Assembly (NCBI RefSeq): GCF_918698245.1
Contig: NZ_CAKKMS010000003.1
Location: forward strand, 620,001 to 684,000
DNA length: 64,000 nucleotides
Direction: 5' to 3'
From: Pedobacter sp. Bi126
GTDB lineage: Bacteria; Bacteroidota; Bacteroidia; Sphingobacteriales; Sphingobacteriaceae
This document shows, piece after piece, positions 52,405 through 62,026 of the stretch; positions within the stretch are counted from its first letter, which is position 1; every line of letters begins with the position of its first letter. The translations under genes were made by a program, and so were the position numbers. A model generated the notes under the pieces. That model was not told where the DNA came from. It was given only the letters and a program-made list of their open reading frames with translations, and made no database searches.

Positions 52405-55400
52405 TTAAAATGAAGCCCTGAAACTAAATGATACCGTTCTGGCAAAAGGGTAATCAATGCCCCGCTCCTGTCTAACAGTTGATGCTTTGAAAATATCGTT
52501 TGCCAATGCATTAATGGCGAGAGAACGCATACCCAATTTTTTAACCCAAACCTTATTGTCGAAAGTATAGCCAAGATTGATCGCCTCGCCACTTATTGTA
52601 TTTTCCTTTTGTACAAATCTTGAGGAAATTGGTGTGGTCGATGTCTGTGATATAGATTTAAACTGAGCTACGTCGCCAGGATTTTGCCACCTGTCGTAGA
52701 GTGCTCTTTTATCTTGGTTAAGGTTTATATTCGAAAAACTAATGTTTTCAACCTTATCAAATAAGGCTCCATTAAATACATCACCACCAAGTTTATACCT
52801 AATGTTAATACCAAAAGTAAATCCCTTAAACATGAGGTTTGTGGTAAATACCCCTTCAACTGTTGGTGTTGTATTTCCCACAGGTAATATATTGGCGGCA
52901 CTATAATCAAATGAGTATTGGCCGCTTGGCGTTAAAAACACTTCCCTTCCTGTTGCCGGATCAATACCTAAAGATTTGGCAGCCCAAATGGTTTCGGCAC
53001 TATAGCCATCGGTAAATCTCAATTTGCTTTTATTTAACTCTTGTTGTTTATTTAATGAGTTCAATGTGTTTCCAAAGCCTGCGTATTTACTCTTAAACAT
53101 CGTTCCAGTTACTCCAAGCATTAATACAAATCTTTTTGCTGTATTGTAAATCGGAGAATAATTTAGTTTCACTTCTACGCCATTATAAGTTAAGGTACCT
53201 GCATTTAAAGGATAGCTATAAACACCTGTAGATGAGGGTAGGTCGACCGCTACAACTAATGGATCTGTTGTTTTATTGTATGCATTGATATAACCTGTAA
53301 ACCTGCTATTGAAAAGCATAAAGTCTAGCCCTCCACTAATTAGCCTTGTTTTTTGTGGTGCTAAATCTGGGTTACCCAGCGTACTTAAATCTATACCTTG
53401 TCCAAATTGATTGTAATTGCTGTTACTATTGTAATTATAAACTGATACAGAGGTTATATTCCCATAATTCTGATTACCAGTTACTCCAATATTGGTAAAA
53501 AGCTTTAGTCTGTTTATCCAGTTTTTTCCCTTAAAAAATTCTTCGTTATGGATGTTCCAACCTAAACCAAAAGAATAATATGGCGAAAATTGCTTATTTC
53601 TTCCAAAAGCAGTAGACCCATCTAAGCGGTACGAGGCATCAGCCAAAAACCGATTATCGTAAGCATAGTTGGCAGAAAAAGTTCCATTTAACGTTCTGTA
53701 AATACTGGAAGCAGCTTTAGGCACTCCATTTTCTGCATAACCATAAGCAAATCGGGGGTTCCCATTGCTTCCTTGCGGAAAACCTTCTAAAAGGGTGATA
53801 AAACTATCATCCTGCCTTTCGTTGACTGTTGCCCTAAAATTTGCATTCAAAATATGTTTTTCAGCAATTGCTTTATAGTAGGTTAGCAATAGATTTGCCT
53901 GATAAGATAAATTATTGGAACTACTATCCTGATAAGTTCCCTTTCTTAATAAAGCCACATCTTCAAAATCGCTACTTTCTGGCGCTCTAAAAATCTTTCC
54001 TTTTTTATTGCCTTTCGTAATTTGAACAGCTCCGTTTAATCTTAAATCTGGCGTTAAATCGTAGTTGATATTTAAATTGTTTTGAACCTCTAAATTTTTA
54101 GTATTGTCGTATTGTGGAAGAGTGGCATCATACAATGGGTTTCTAACTTTAATCTCCGTACCGTTCGACTGTCTCGAAATCTCTAAATATCGATCGGAGT
54201 AGTTCTTTTCAAAATATGGATTTGCATTTACATAGTCCGAAAAAAGGCCATAAGGTGAATTAAAAGCAGAATATCCTCTGATGTAGGTAATATTATTAAC
54301 GTTTAACTTCTTTTTTCTGTAAGTAAGATTGATGCTGCCACTATAACTATCTCTTCCAGAGCCTTTCATTGCACCAGTTTGGGTTTTATAATTCATCCCC
54401 ACGCCGTAAGTAAAAGTATTATCTCCACCCTGTACAAAAACTGATGAGTTGTTGCTGTAGCCCGTTTGTATAGGTTCACTTAACCAATAGCTATCAACAC
54501 CTCTTTTTACTTTCGCTAAATGCGAATTATAAAGCTGATCTAAATAAACCTGTTGTGTTGGGCTTCCATCTCCAGCAGAATATCTTCCAGATAACCTTTC
54601 GAATGCTAACTTTTCGGCCGCGTTCATCATATTATATGCAGATAAATCCGGTGTTTCTACTCTGAAATCATTTGAATAAGTAAACTGAAGTTCACCTGAT
54701 TTTGGTCTGATTGTTTCAATAACTACTACCCCGTTTGATGCCCTTGCACCATAAAGAGCTGTTGATGCCGCATCTTTTAAAATAGTAATAGAACCCACCC
54801 TGTTCATATCCAAATCCACTATAGTTTGTAAGGTTGATTCAAAACCATCTAAAATAAATAGTGGTTGATTAGGATCGCCGCCAAACTGGTCTTTTAAACT
54901 GGCACTTGGTACACTACTTTTCCCCCGAACTTCTATAACCGGTAAAACATTTGGATTAGATCCTGCCAAATTATTTTCAATTAAGATAAAAGAAGGATCT
55001 AAAGTTCTTAAACTTTGAATGATGTTGTTATTTCCAACCATTTTTAATGCATCACCAGAAAATGTGGCTGTACTTCCCGTAAACGTGTTTTTATTTCGGG
55101 TAATACCTGTACCTGTTACCACGACTTCTTTATCAAGGCTGGTACTGCTTTCCTTTAAAATCACTGATAGTGAAAAAGTACCTCCATCCTTAACCAGTCC
55201 ATTAACAGTTTTAGATTCATACCCAATAAAATTAATGGTAAACTTGTAAGGGCCTGCTGCGAGCTTTGGAAAACTGAATACCCCGTTCCTATCGGATGAT
55301 GTAGTTGTTCTAGCTCCCGTTTGAACATTTTGAGCGACAATTGTTGCCCCAACAATGGTCTCCTTTTCATCTTTAACGATTCCCTTAACAGCTGGAGCCT

Positions 55401-55488
55401 GCGCATAGGCACTAAAGCCATAATAAAGGCAAAGCAGTAGCAGTAAGGTACGTTTTGGAACGTTCCTTTTAGTAAAAATTTTAATCAT
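52405..55488 (-). CDS. susC: SusC/RagA TonB-linked outer-membrane transporter (locus 2)
   Basis: This 1027-residue TonB-dependent transporter has a signal peptide (about 1-29), a carboxypeptidase-regulatory-like domain (about 32-110, VKGIVKDEKETIVGATIVAQNV), a plug (about 120-260, containing VVVTGTGITRNKNTFTGST and AASTALYGARASNGVVVIETI) and a barrel ending FARTVSFSFRASF. I see no STN domain, although the gene follows fecR by 34 bases and a sigma gene, a context where the transporter often carries one. It begins the susC-susD-DUF4843-PKD-tlpA operon. The barrel is Tyr- and Asn-rich, as usual for the family. Confidence 0.94.
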   Translation of the reverse strand: MIKIFTKRNVPKRTLLLLLCLYYGFSAYAQAPAVKGIVKDEKETIVGATIVAQNVQTGARTTTSSDRNGVFSFPKLAAGPYKFTINFIGYESKTVNGLVKDGGTFSLSVILKESSTSLDKEVVVTGTGITRNKNTFTGSTATFSGDALKMVGNNNIIQSLRTLDPSFILIENNLAGSNPNVLPVIEVRGKSSVPSASLKDQFGGDPNQPLFILDGFESTLQTIVDLDMNRVGSITILKDAASTALYGARASNGVVVIETIRPKSGELQFTYSNDFRVETPDLSAYNMMNAAEKLAFERLSGRYSAGDGSPTQQVYLDQLYNSHLAKVKRGVDSYWLSEPIQTGYSNNSSVFVQGGDNTFTYGVGMNYKTQTGAMKGSGRDSYSGSINLTYRKKKLNVNNITYIRGYSAFNSPYGLFSDYVNANPYFEKNYSDRYLEISRQSNGTEIKVRNPLYDATLPQYDNTKNLEVQNNLNINYDLTPDLRLNGAVQITKGNKKGKIFRAPESSDFEDVALLRKGTYQDSSSNNLSYQANLLLTYYKAIAEKHILNANFRATVNERQDDSFITLLEGFPQGSNGNPRFAYGYAENGVPKAASSIYRTLNGTFSANYAYDNRFLADASYRLDGSTAFGRNKQFSPYYSFGLGWNIHNEEFFKGKNWINRLKLFTNIGVTGNQNYGNITSVSVYNYNSNSNYNQFGQGIDLSTLGNPDLAPQKTRLISGGLDFMLFNSRFTGYINAYNKTTDPLVVAVDLPSSTGVYSYPLNAGTLTYNGVEVKLNYSPIYNTAKRFVLMLGVTGTMFKSKYAGFGNTLNSLNKQQELNKSKLRFTDGYSAETIWAAKSLGIDPATGREVFLTPSGQYSFDYSAANILPVGNTTPTVEGVFTTNLMFKGFTFGINIRYKLGGDVFNGALFDKVENISFSNINLNQDKRALYDRWQNPGDVAQFKSISQTSTTPISSRFVQKENTISGEAINLGYTFDNKVWVKKLGMRSLAINALANDIFKASTVRQERGIDYPFARTVSFSFRASF

Positions 55489-55522
55489 GAAGTTAGTTAG
55501 TTTGGTTGTTTAGGTTTTTCGT

Positions 55523-56581
55523 TTACTTCTTCTTTATGTTATATCCCACCTCTGTTTTTTCTGGAGCCAAGTTATTGAGAGAACAAAGCATATTTAAGAA
55601 AGAGTCAATGTCATCGCGTCCGAATTCATATTGCCCTGTAAATACTTTTTTGTTTAACTGACTTGCAGAATATTTTATTTTAATGTTCAATTTAGTTTCA
55701 AGTGCATCAAAAACACCAGCTAATGATTCGTTATCGAAAATGATGGCATTTTCGGTAACAATAGCCTTGTTTTGATCTAAAATTTCCAGCTTCTTAGCCG
55801 GTAGTATATTAACCTCTTTCACATTTGCAACATAGGTTTGCATATTTACAGTAAATACTTTCCCTGGCAATAAATAAACGGTTTTAACCCCTGCTGATAA
55901 AAGTTTTTGCTGGGGTTTAACTACTACCTTTCCCTCAATTAATCGCACTTTAGTGTAAAGCCCCTTTTTAAAGGCTGTAATTTTAAAAACCGTACCTAAG
56001 GCAGTAGTAGCGAGGTTATTGGCAAAGACCGTAAAAGGTTTTGTCTTATCTTTATGTACCCTAAATAATGCCTGTCCTATTAAAACCACATCTCTTTTCC
56101 CTTGGTCAAACGGAAAATAACTTACCTCACTGTTTGGGTCAAGTTCAACAATGGTTCCATCAGGAAGGGTATGGATTAGTTTTGTGTTCGATGTATTGGT
56201 TACAAACTTAGCCACCCTTGCAGGCACACCGTGTTTAGCTAAAGCAACAGTATTTGATCTAGAAATCTGAGTACTATTAAACTTATAAACAACCAATCCT
56301 ATTGTAGCAATCAATGCTATTGAGGCGGCATAAGCCAAATAACGCAACCGGCTTCTTTTGATTTCTATTCTATCATGGATATGATCTAACACATTTACAT
56401 AAATCCGGTCTGATATTTCGCTATCAACTTTTTCTTTCGGGTCAAAATTCGCCCATTCCTCGCTGTTTAAATAAATTTCGCGGTTGTCTCCATCTGCTAA
56501 AAATTTACTTACCAAGCGGGCTTCTTCGGCAGTACATTGGCCGGCAAAGAACTTCTCAACAAGCTTTTGGTTGATTTGCAT
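55523..56581 (-). CDS. FecR-family anti-sigma factor
   Basis: This is an inner-membrane regulator of 352 residues. The N-terminal cytosolic part (1-80) would bind the sigma factor; a single TM helix follows (LAYAASIALIATIGLVVYKF, about 84-103); then the periplasmic FecR domain (about 120-215, TLPDGTIVELDPNSEVSYF, DVVLIGQALFRVHKDKTKPFTVF, TALGTVFKITAF, VRLIEGKVVV), and a C-terminal DUF4974 secretin-like domain (about 285-350). It lies between a sigma gene broken by a frameshift and susC. With that sigma factor impaired, its regulatory output is uncertain. Confidence 0.93.
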   Translation of the reverse strand: MQINQKLVEKFFAGQCTAEEARLVSKFLADGDNREIYLNSEEWANFDPKEKVDSEISDRIYVNVLDHIHDRIEIKRSRLRYLAYAASIALIATIGLVVYKFNSTQISRSNTVALAKHGVPARVAKFVTNTSNTKLIHTLPDGTIVELDPNSEVSYFPFDQGKRDVVLIGQALFRVHKDKTKPFTVFANNLATTALGTVFKITAFKKGLYTKVRLIEGKVVVKPQQKLLSAGVKTVYLLPGKVFTVNMQTYVANVKEVNILPAKKLEILDQNKAIVTENAIIFDNESLAGVFDALETKLNIKIKYSASQLNKKVFTGQYEFGRDDIDSFLNMLCSLNNLAPEKTEVGYNIKKK

Positions 56582-56684
56582 AACTACATTACGTTTTTGA
56601 AAGTGCTTTACCCCTATTCGATTGAAATTATTTTGTGTAATTTCTTAAATGGCGGTCCTGATGGTCAAAAAAGGCAATAATTAT

Positions 56685-57229
56685 TTAATTAATAATGGCC
56701 GACATGATGACGGCTAAAGAAATAATAGAAGAAAACGCAGCCCTTAATTGTTTTAAGGCCTGCGATATGTGATTTTCGACTGTTTTTGGAGAAATAGAAA
56801 GCATTTCTGCAATTTCTTTATAAGAATACCCCTCTACTTTACTCAATTTAAATACTCTTTTCTAACAGGGGCCATTTGTTCGATAGCCTGCTCAAGAGCA
56901 TGATGCATTTCTGGCTGGTTAACTTCGTTCTGCATGGCATAATCATTTTCGACTACCGTTAAATGCTTTTTGCCAACAGCCTCTTTTCTAAGTTGATCGA
57001 TAAGGATAGTGCCCGCAATACGGAAAATCTGGGCTGATAAACTATATTCCGAAGATAGATTTTCCCTCTTTTCCCAAAGCCTGATAAAAGTAAGCTGCAC
57101 CACCTCTTCTGCCATGTACACTGAACCTGTTTTTTTCAGTACATAGCCATAAAGTTTTTGGTTGAACAAACGGTAAACAGTTTGAAAAGTTTGTAAACAA
57201 CCCGACGTTAAATCAACAACATAGTCCAT
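56685..57229 (-). pseudogene. ECF RNA polymerase sigma factor, broken by a one-base frameshift
   Basis: The first frame from the ATG at 57229 gives region 2 (about residues 10-95: VYRLFNQKLYGYVLKKTG, YMAEEVVQLTFIRLWEKRE, IFRIAGTILIDQLRKEAVG) and stops at 56843 after MAPVRKEYLN. The next frame continues from VFKLSKVEGYSYKEIAEM to LSISPKTVENHISQALKQLR and stops at 56685, which is region 4 with its helix-turn-helix. Family members read E-V-F-x-L-S here, so one base, most simply a G between GAG and TATTTA near 56855, is missing. Joined, the protein would have 181 residues. It may be a sequencing error, a true loss or programmed slippage. It would direct transcription of the fecR-susCD operon. Confidence 0.88.
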
Positions 57230-57539
57230 TAATAGGCATTCCTAAGAAAATAAAAAAGGGTGTTTTTACTAGTTATTCGGAGCGGATGATACGCCAAAGA
57301 TATTTTTTCATTAAATAAGAATCAACCCATTGTTAATCTTTTAATGCATTTTAGTACAGAATCGGCCTCAAAGCATCTGATCAAACGTTTGTCTTATTTT
57401 TACCATTTTCATTATTTTGATGGAATTTCGATAAAAAACCAGCAAATAATCAGAATTGATAACCGATTTGAAATAAACACGTTATGCTAATATCAGATTT
57501 CTTTCAATTGATTAGAACTATTTTTACATTTACGGTGAT
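57230..57539. other. Spacer between the sigma gene and DUF4175 gene
   Basis: This 310-base AT-rich divergent spacer must hold promoters for both directions. I see no strong TAnnTTTG box; TACATTTA at 57525 is one base off but only 8 bases before the DUF4175 ATG. No coding frame or repeat is supported here. Confidence 0.6.
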
Positions 57540-60500
57540 ATGGTGAGCAATAACTACAGCGATTTATTACGGAAGATAGATGAGTTTATCCGCAAATTTT
57601 ACCTGAATAAAATTTTGCGCGGGAGTATTTATGCCGCTGCCATACTTTTAGGCCTATATCTCCTAGTTTTTTTGAGTCTTTATTACCTCAATCCAACCGC
57701 TGGTTTTAAAACCTTTGTATTTTTTGCTTATTTACTTGTTGGGGCCTTACTTGTTGGCTTTCTAATTATCAAACCATTACTTTCAATGCTCAAATTGGGC
57801 AAACACCTTACTTTCGACGAAGCATCGGTTATCATCGGAAATCACTTTTCCGATATTAAGGATAAATTGCTCAACACCTTACAACTTCACCGCCTTTCTG
57901 AAAATCATCCTAATAATAATCAGCTCATTATTGCCAGTATCGATCAGAAAATATTGGAGCTCAAACCTGTCCCCTTTTACACGGCCATTAGCATTAACGA
58001 TAACCGGAAGTATTTAAAATATCTTTTTGTTCCCCTTTCTATTATTCTGTTAATTGCCATTATCGCACCTGCTATTTTGCGCGAGGGCACAAACAGTTTT
58101 TTTAAGTACGATGAATACATTGCACCTAAAGCACCTTTCAGTTTCACAGTTTTGAATAAGAGTTTAACCGTTACCCAAGGTGATGATTTAACACTAAACG
58201 TTAAACTGGCCGGTGATGAACTTCCTGCCGAAATTTACGTTGAAGACGGCAAAAACACCTATAAACTCGAAAAAGAGAACATCAGTAAGTTTAATTATAA
58301 CATCAAAAATATACAGAGCGATAAAAAATTAATTTTTAAAGGGGGGGGCTTTAGCTCAGCTGTGTTTACAATTTCGGTTAAACCACGCCCTGAACTACTA
58401 AATGCAACCGCCACTTTAAATTACCCTGCTTATCTGGGCAAAAAACAAGAACTGATTGCCAATGTTGGCGATATGCTTCTACCCGAAGGCACAAAAGTTA
58501 CCTGGAACTTTAAAACCGGCCAGAGCAACTCCCTGCTGTTTATTTTAAATGGGACCGAAAATGTTTTAAAAGTTGAGGACAATGAATCGGCCTTTAATAC
58601 TACCATCAGGAATAATTCAAAATATAGCATCACACCTAAAAACCAATATGTTACGCTCAGAGATTCTTTGTCGCATCAAATCACGGTTGTTAAAGATCAA
58701 TCTCCTAGTATTTCTGTTGAAGAAAAATCAGATTCGGTAAGTAACAAGGCCTTGTATTTCAGCGGTCAGGTTACTGATGATTATGGTTTTAGCCGCTTAA
58801 GTTTTAAATACAATATAAAAGAAAATAACCGCATTGTGGGTACAGTTACCAAAAATATTGCCATTAAAAGCAATGCGACAGAAAATAGCTTTTTCTATTT
58901 CTGGGATTTAAAAACTGCGGCTGCCAAACCTGGTCAGGAAATTGAATATTATTTCGAAGTAGCCGATAACGACGGTGTAAATGGCGCAAAAGTTACCCGA
59001 TCTGAAATCAAAACCTTTAAACAGCCTACTAAAAAAGAAACTGCCGAACAGGTAAATGCAAGCAACCAGGCTTTAAAACAAAAAATGCAATCGGCCATAC
59101 GCCTGGCCAATACCATCGAAAAAGAAAGTAAAAAGGTGGCCGAAAGCCTCATCGATAAAAAACAGATATCTTTCGAAGATAAAAAACAGATTGAAGCCCT
59201 TTTAGACAAACAAAAACAGCTTGATGAGGCTGTAAAAGAAATAAAAGAGCAGAACGATAAAAATATCCAGCAACAGGAAGACCAAAAGCAAACTGAAGAG
59301 CTCCTAGAAAAACAGAAACAGATTAAAGACCTGTTTGATAATGTGCTTGATGAAAAAACAAAAGAACTTTTGCAAAAGCTGCAAAACCTGATGAATGAGA
59401 AAAATAAGGACCAAACGCAGAATGAGCTCTCGAAAATGCAACTGGACAATAAAACCCTTAAAAATGAACTCGACAGGATTCTAGAACTCTACAAACAATT
59501 AGAATTTGAACAAAACCTTCAAACCGATATCGATCGGCTAAATGAACTGGCTAAAGAACAAAAGGAACTTGCTGAACAAACCAAAGACAAAAAACAAGAT
59601 AATGAATCGTTAAAGCAGAAACAGGATGCGCTTAACAAGGAAATGAAAGACCTGAAAGACGATCTAAAAAAGCTGCAAGAAAAAAATCAGTCGCTTGAAA
59701 GGCCCAATCCTTTCGAAAATCCTGAAAAAGATGTGCAGGATATACAAAAAGAACAGCAGGACAGTAAAGATGCTTTAGATAAAAAGGATTCGAAAAATGC
59801 AAGCCAGAAACAACAAAAAGCTGGCGAGCAGATGGAAAAGTTATCTAAAAAAATGAGCGATATGCAGCAGCAGGGTGAAGAAATGGAAAACAACCTGAAC
59901 GCCAAGGAGTTGCGACACCTCTTGGAAAACTTATTGACCACTTCTTTTGATCAGGAAAAAGTAATGCTTGCTTTAAAGAAAATGACCGCGGCAGATCCTT
60001 CTTATACCAGTAACGTTCAGAAACAGCGCAGCATTAAAGATAACCTTAAAACTATCGCCGATAGCTTATACAGTTTAAGCAAGCGCGTTCCGCAGATAGA
60101 ATCGACAGTTAACGAGGAGATGAACAAGATCAATTTCAACCTGGATAAAAGTTTGGAAAGTTTGGGTGATAGAAGAACCCCTGAGGCTAACCGTTTTCAG
60201 CAGTTTACCATGACTTCTATCAATAATCTAACCTTGATGTTGAGTGAGGCCTTGAGTCAGCTCCAAAATATGCAGAAAAACGGTAAGGGCGGTAGTGGAA
60301 AGAAACAAAAACAAGGGATGAAGCAGCTTTCGCAGATGCAGGAACAGTTAAACAAAAGCATGCAAAAGGCTCGTGAGCAAATGCAAAAATCGGGAGATAA
60401 TCAAGGTAAAGTTGGCAAAGGACAAATGAGCCAGGAGTTTGGTAAGATGGCCCAGCAACAACAAATGATCCGTCAGGCGCTCGAAAAGATCAACCGTGAA

Positions 60501-60857
60501 GAGAACAAAGATGGCACAGGTAAAATGGGTAATCTAAATGAAGCCATTAAAGAAATGAAACAGACAGAGAGCGATCTGGTTAACAAACGTTTGCAACAAG
60601 AAACCTTAAACAGGCAAAAAGACCTTTTAACAAAGTTATTAGAAGCAGAAAAAGCCGAACGCGATCAGGAAGAAGACGCTAAACGGGAAAGTAAAGCAGC
60701 TAAAGAGTTCCCTCCATCCTATCAAAAAATGGTCGATCAGTTTAAAAAACAGCAACAAAACGGTAATGATATGCTGCAAAAACTGCCTCCAAGCTTAAAT
60801 TATTACTATAAAAACAAGATCGCTGAGTATTTGAAGTCGTTAAATATGGAACGATGA
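57540..60857 (+). CDS. DUF4175 family large coiled-coil membrane protein
   Basis: This is a 1105-residue membrane-anchored protein. Two N-terminal TM helices (about 25-50 GSIYAAAILLGLYLLVFLSLYYL, and 58-82) and a third near 160-180 (YLFVPLSIILLIAIIAPAIL) are followed by Ig-like beta domains (about 200-490). A very long coiled coil then runs from about 500 to 1060, dominated by Lys, Glu and Gln, with runs such as KQDNESLKQKQDALNKEMKD. The family is conserved across Bacteroidota, often in a fixed chromosomal neighbourhood; its function is unknown. A structural or scaffold role at the envelope is plausible. It is monocistronic, with a hairpin repeat after it. Confidence 0.9.
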   Translation: MVSNNYSDLLRKIDEFIRKFYLNKILRGSIYAAAILLGLYLLVFLSLYYLNPTAGFKTFVFFAYLLVGALLVGFLIIKPLLSMLKLGKHLTFDEASVIIGNHFSDIKDKLLNTLQLHRLSENHPNNNQLIIASIDQKILELKPVPFYTAISINDNRKYLKYLFVPLSIILLIAIIAPAILREGTNSFFKYDEYIAPKAPFSFTVLNKSLTVTQGDDLTLNVKLAGDELPAEIYVEDGKNTYKLEKENISKFNYNIKNIQSDKKLIFKGGGFSSAVFTISVKPRPELLNATATLNYPAYLGKKQELIANVGDMLLPEGTKVTWNFKTGQSNSLLFILNGTENVLKVEDNESAFNTTIRNNSKYSITPKNQYVTLRDSLSHQITVVKDQSPSISVEEKSDSVSNKALYFSGQVTDDYGFSRLSFKYNIKENNRIVGTVTKNIAIKSNATENSFFYFWDLKTAAAKPGQEIEYYFEVADNDGVNGAKVTRSEIKTFKQPTKKETAEQVNASNQALKQKMQSAIRLANTIEKESKKVAESLIDKKQISFEDKKQIEALLDKQKQLDEAVKEIKEQNDKNIQQQEDQKQTEELLEKQKQIKDLFDNVLDEKTKELLQKLQNLMNEKNKDQTQNELSKMQLDNKTLKNELDRILELYKQLEFEQNLQTDIDRLNELAKEQKELAEQTKDKKQDNESLKQKQDALNKEMKDLKDDLKKLQEKNQSLERPNPFENPEKDVQDIQKEQQDSKDALDKKDSKNASQKQQKAGEQMEKLSKKMSDMQQQGEEMENNLNAKELRHLLENLLTTSFDQEKVMLALKKMTAADPSYTSNVQKQRSIKDNLKTIADSLYSLSKRVPQIESTVNEEMNKINFNLDKSLESLGDRRTPEANRFQQFTMTSINNLTLMLSEALSQLQNMQKNGKGGSGKKQKQGMKQLSQMQEQLNKSMQKAREQMQKSGDNQGKVGKGQMSQEFGKMAQQQQMIRQALEKINREENKDGTGKMGNLNEAIKEMKQTESDLVNKRLQQETLNRQKDLLTKLLEAEKAERDQEEDAKRESKAAKEFPPSYQKMVDQFKKQQQNGNDMLQKLPPSLNYYYKNKIAEYLKSLNMER

Positions 60858-60892
60858 TGTTAGGCGTTGAGTCACCCTGACGTAAATCGACC

Positions 60893-60998
60893 CGTCATTT
60901 CGAGCGGAACACAGTGGAGTCGAGAAATCTTTTAACCTTGCCTACAATCTTTTTAATTAAAGATCTCTCAATTCCGTTGCACTCCAGTCGAGATGACG
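60893..60998. repeat. Dispersed hairpin repeat, CGTCATTTCGAG type
   Basis: The left end CGTCATTTCGAGCGGAACAC and right end ACTCCAGTCGAGATGACG are inverted copies with inner paired segments (CAGTGGAGT / ACTCCAGT). It is the best full-length partner of the element at 1644-1727 and lies between DUF4175 and ybeY. A fragment GTCACCCTGACG just before it belongs to another repeat type. Confidence 0.7.
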
Positions 60999-61045
60999 GC
61001 AACTATTGGAATATTTCTTAAATTTGCAGCCTTAAACACCACAAT

Positions 61046-61483
61046 ATGCCTGCAATATCATTTTTCACAGAATCAGTTAGCTATAGTCTTCCTCAGAAAC
61101 TTAAGGTAAAGAAGTGGATTAAAACTACGATTGAAAAAGAAGGCTTTAAATTGCAGGAACTTAATTTCATTTTCTGTAGTGACGAATACCTGTTGGGCAT
61201 CAACCAACAATATTTAAACCATGATACTTATACCGATATCATTACTTTCGATAATTCTGAAGAAGAAAAACAGATTGTAAGCGATATTTTCATCAGTATT
61301 GAGCGCGTTAAAGAAAACGCCAAAACCTTCAAAACACTGGAATTTGATGAGGTTTGCCGCATTATGATCCATGGCACGCTCCATTTACTGGGTTACAAAG
61401 ACAAAGGAAAAGCTGCCAAAAGCCTCATGACGCAGAAAGAAGATGAATATTTAAGCTATAGAGCAGAAGTTGGCCTAATCTAA
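61046..61483 (+). CDS. ybeY: Endoribonuclease YbeY, rRNA maturation
   Basis: This is a 145-residue single-strand endoribonuclease acting in 16S rRNA 3'-end maturation and ribosome quality control. Family segments are LNFIFCSDEYLLGINQQYLNHDTYTDIITFDN and RIMIHGTLHLLGYKDKG. The metal motif is normally HGxLHLxGxDH; here it is His109, His113 and then Lys-Asp, so the third histidine is replaced by Asp119. I believe this GYKDK form is common in Bacteroidota, so activity is probably kept with a His-His-Asp site. No phoH or other usual neighbour is seen on either side. Confidence 0.92.
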   Translation: MPAISFFTESVSYSLPQKLKVKKWIKTTIEKEGFKLQELNFIFCSDEYLLGINQQYLNHDTYTDIITFDNSEEEKQIVSDIFISIERVKENAKTFKTLEFDEVCRIMIHGTLHLLGYKDKGKAAKSLMTQKEDEYLSYRAEVGLI

Positions 61484-62026
61484 GTTTCTCTTTAGCCACA
61501 CATTTTATTCATTTTCAGGTTATCTACTAGCTTTTTATATTTTGCATGGCAGAACCAACTGACCACAGCAAATGACCCCCTTATATTTAACTTCCATTGA
61601 AGTAAACCATTGCTTGCCTTTTATAATGCATAAATCTCGGAGTTTAAACAGGCTTTGTTCGGGTAACATTGTCACAACTTCGTCTTTAGTCCGAACCAAC
61701 TCCGAACCAAACCCGTCTTAATTGTTAATTTCTCCATAAATTTTTTGCCAGTTCTTTCAATCAGACTTCCCAGTATACATTTAACAGGTAATTTTAAATC
61801 TATTGTTACCATTTGTTTTGCACACCTTCTGGCCCTTAGCCCCGTTCGTCTAACAGTTACGGGCGTTCGTCGACAATTAGACTATACTGGTATAATACAC
61901 CGAGATTCTCTGCAACATTTCTAATCAACCGCAGTCTTATATTCAAAAAAGAACAATTACATAATGTACTGGAATTTACATCCAGGCATTATCAAGATAA
62001 AGTTTAGTTTTAGTTAATGATTGAAG

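Noticed and set aside
58949..59941. Long Ser/Cys/Phe-rich frames opposite the DUF4175 gene
   Set aside because: They mirror the Lys/Glu/Gln coiled-coil codons of the real gene, a usual artefact.
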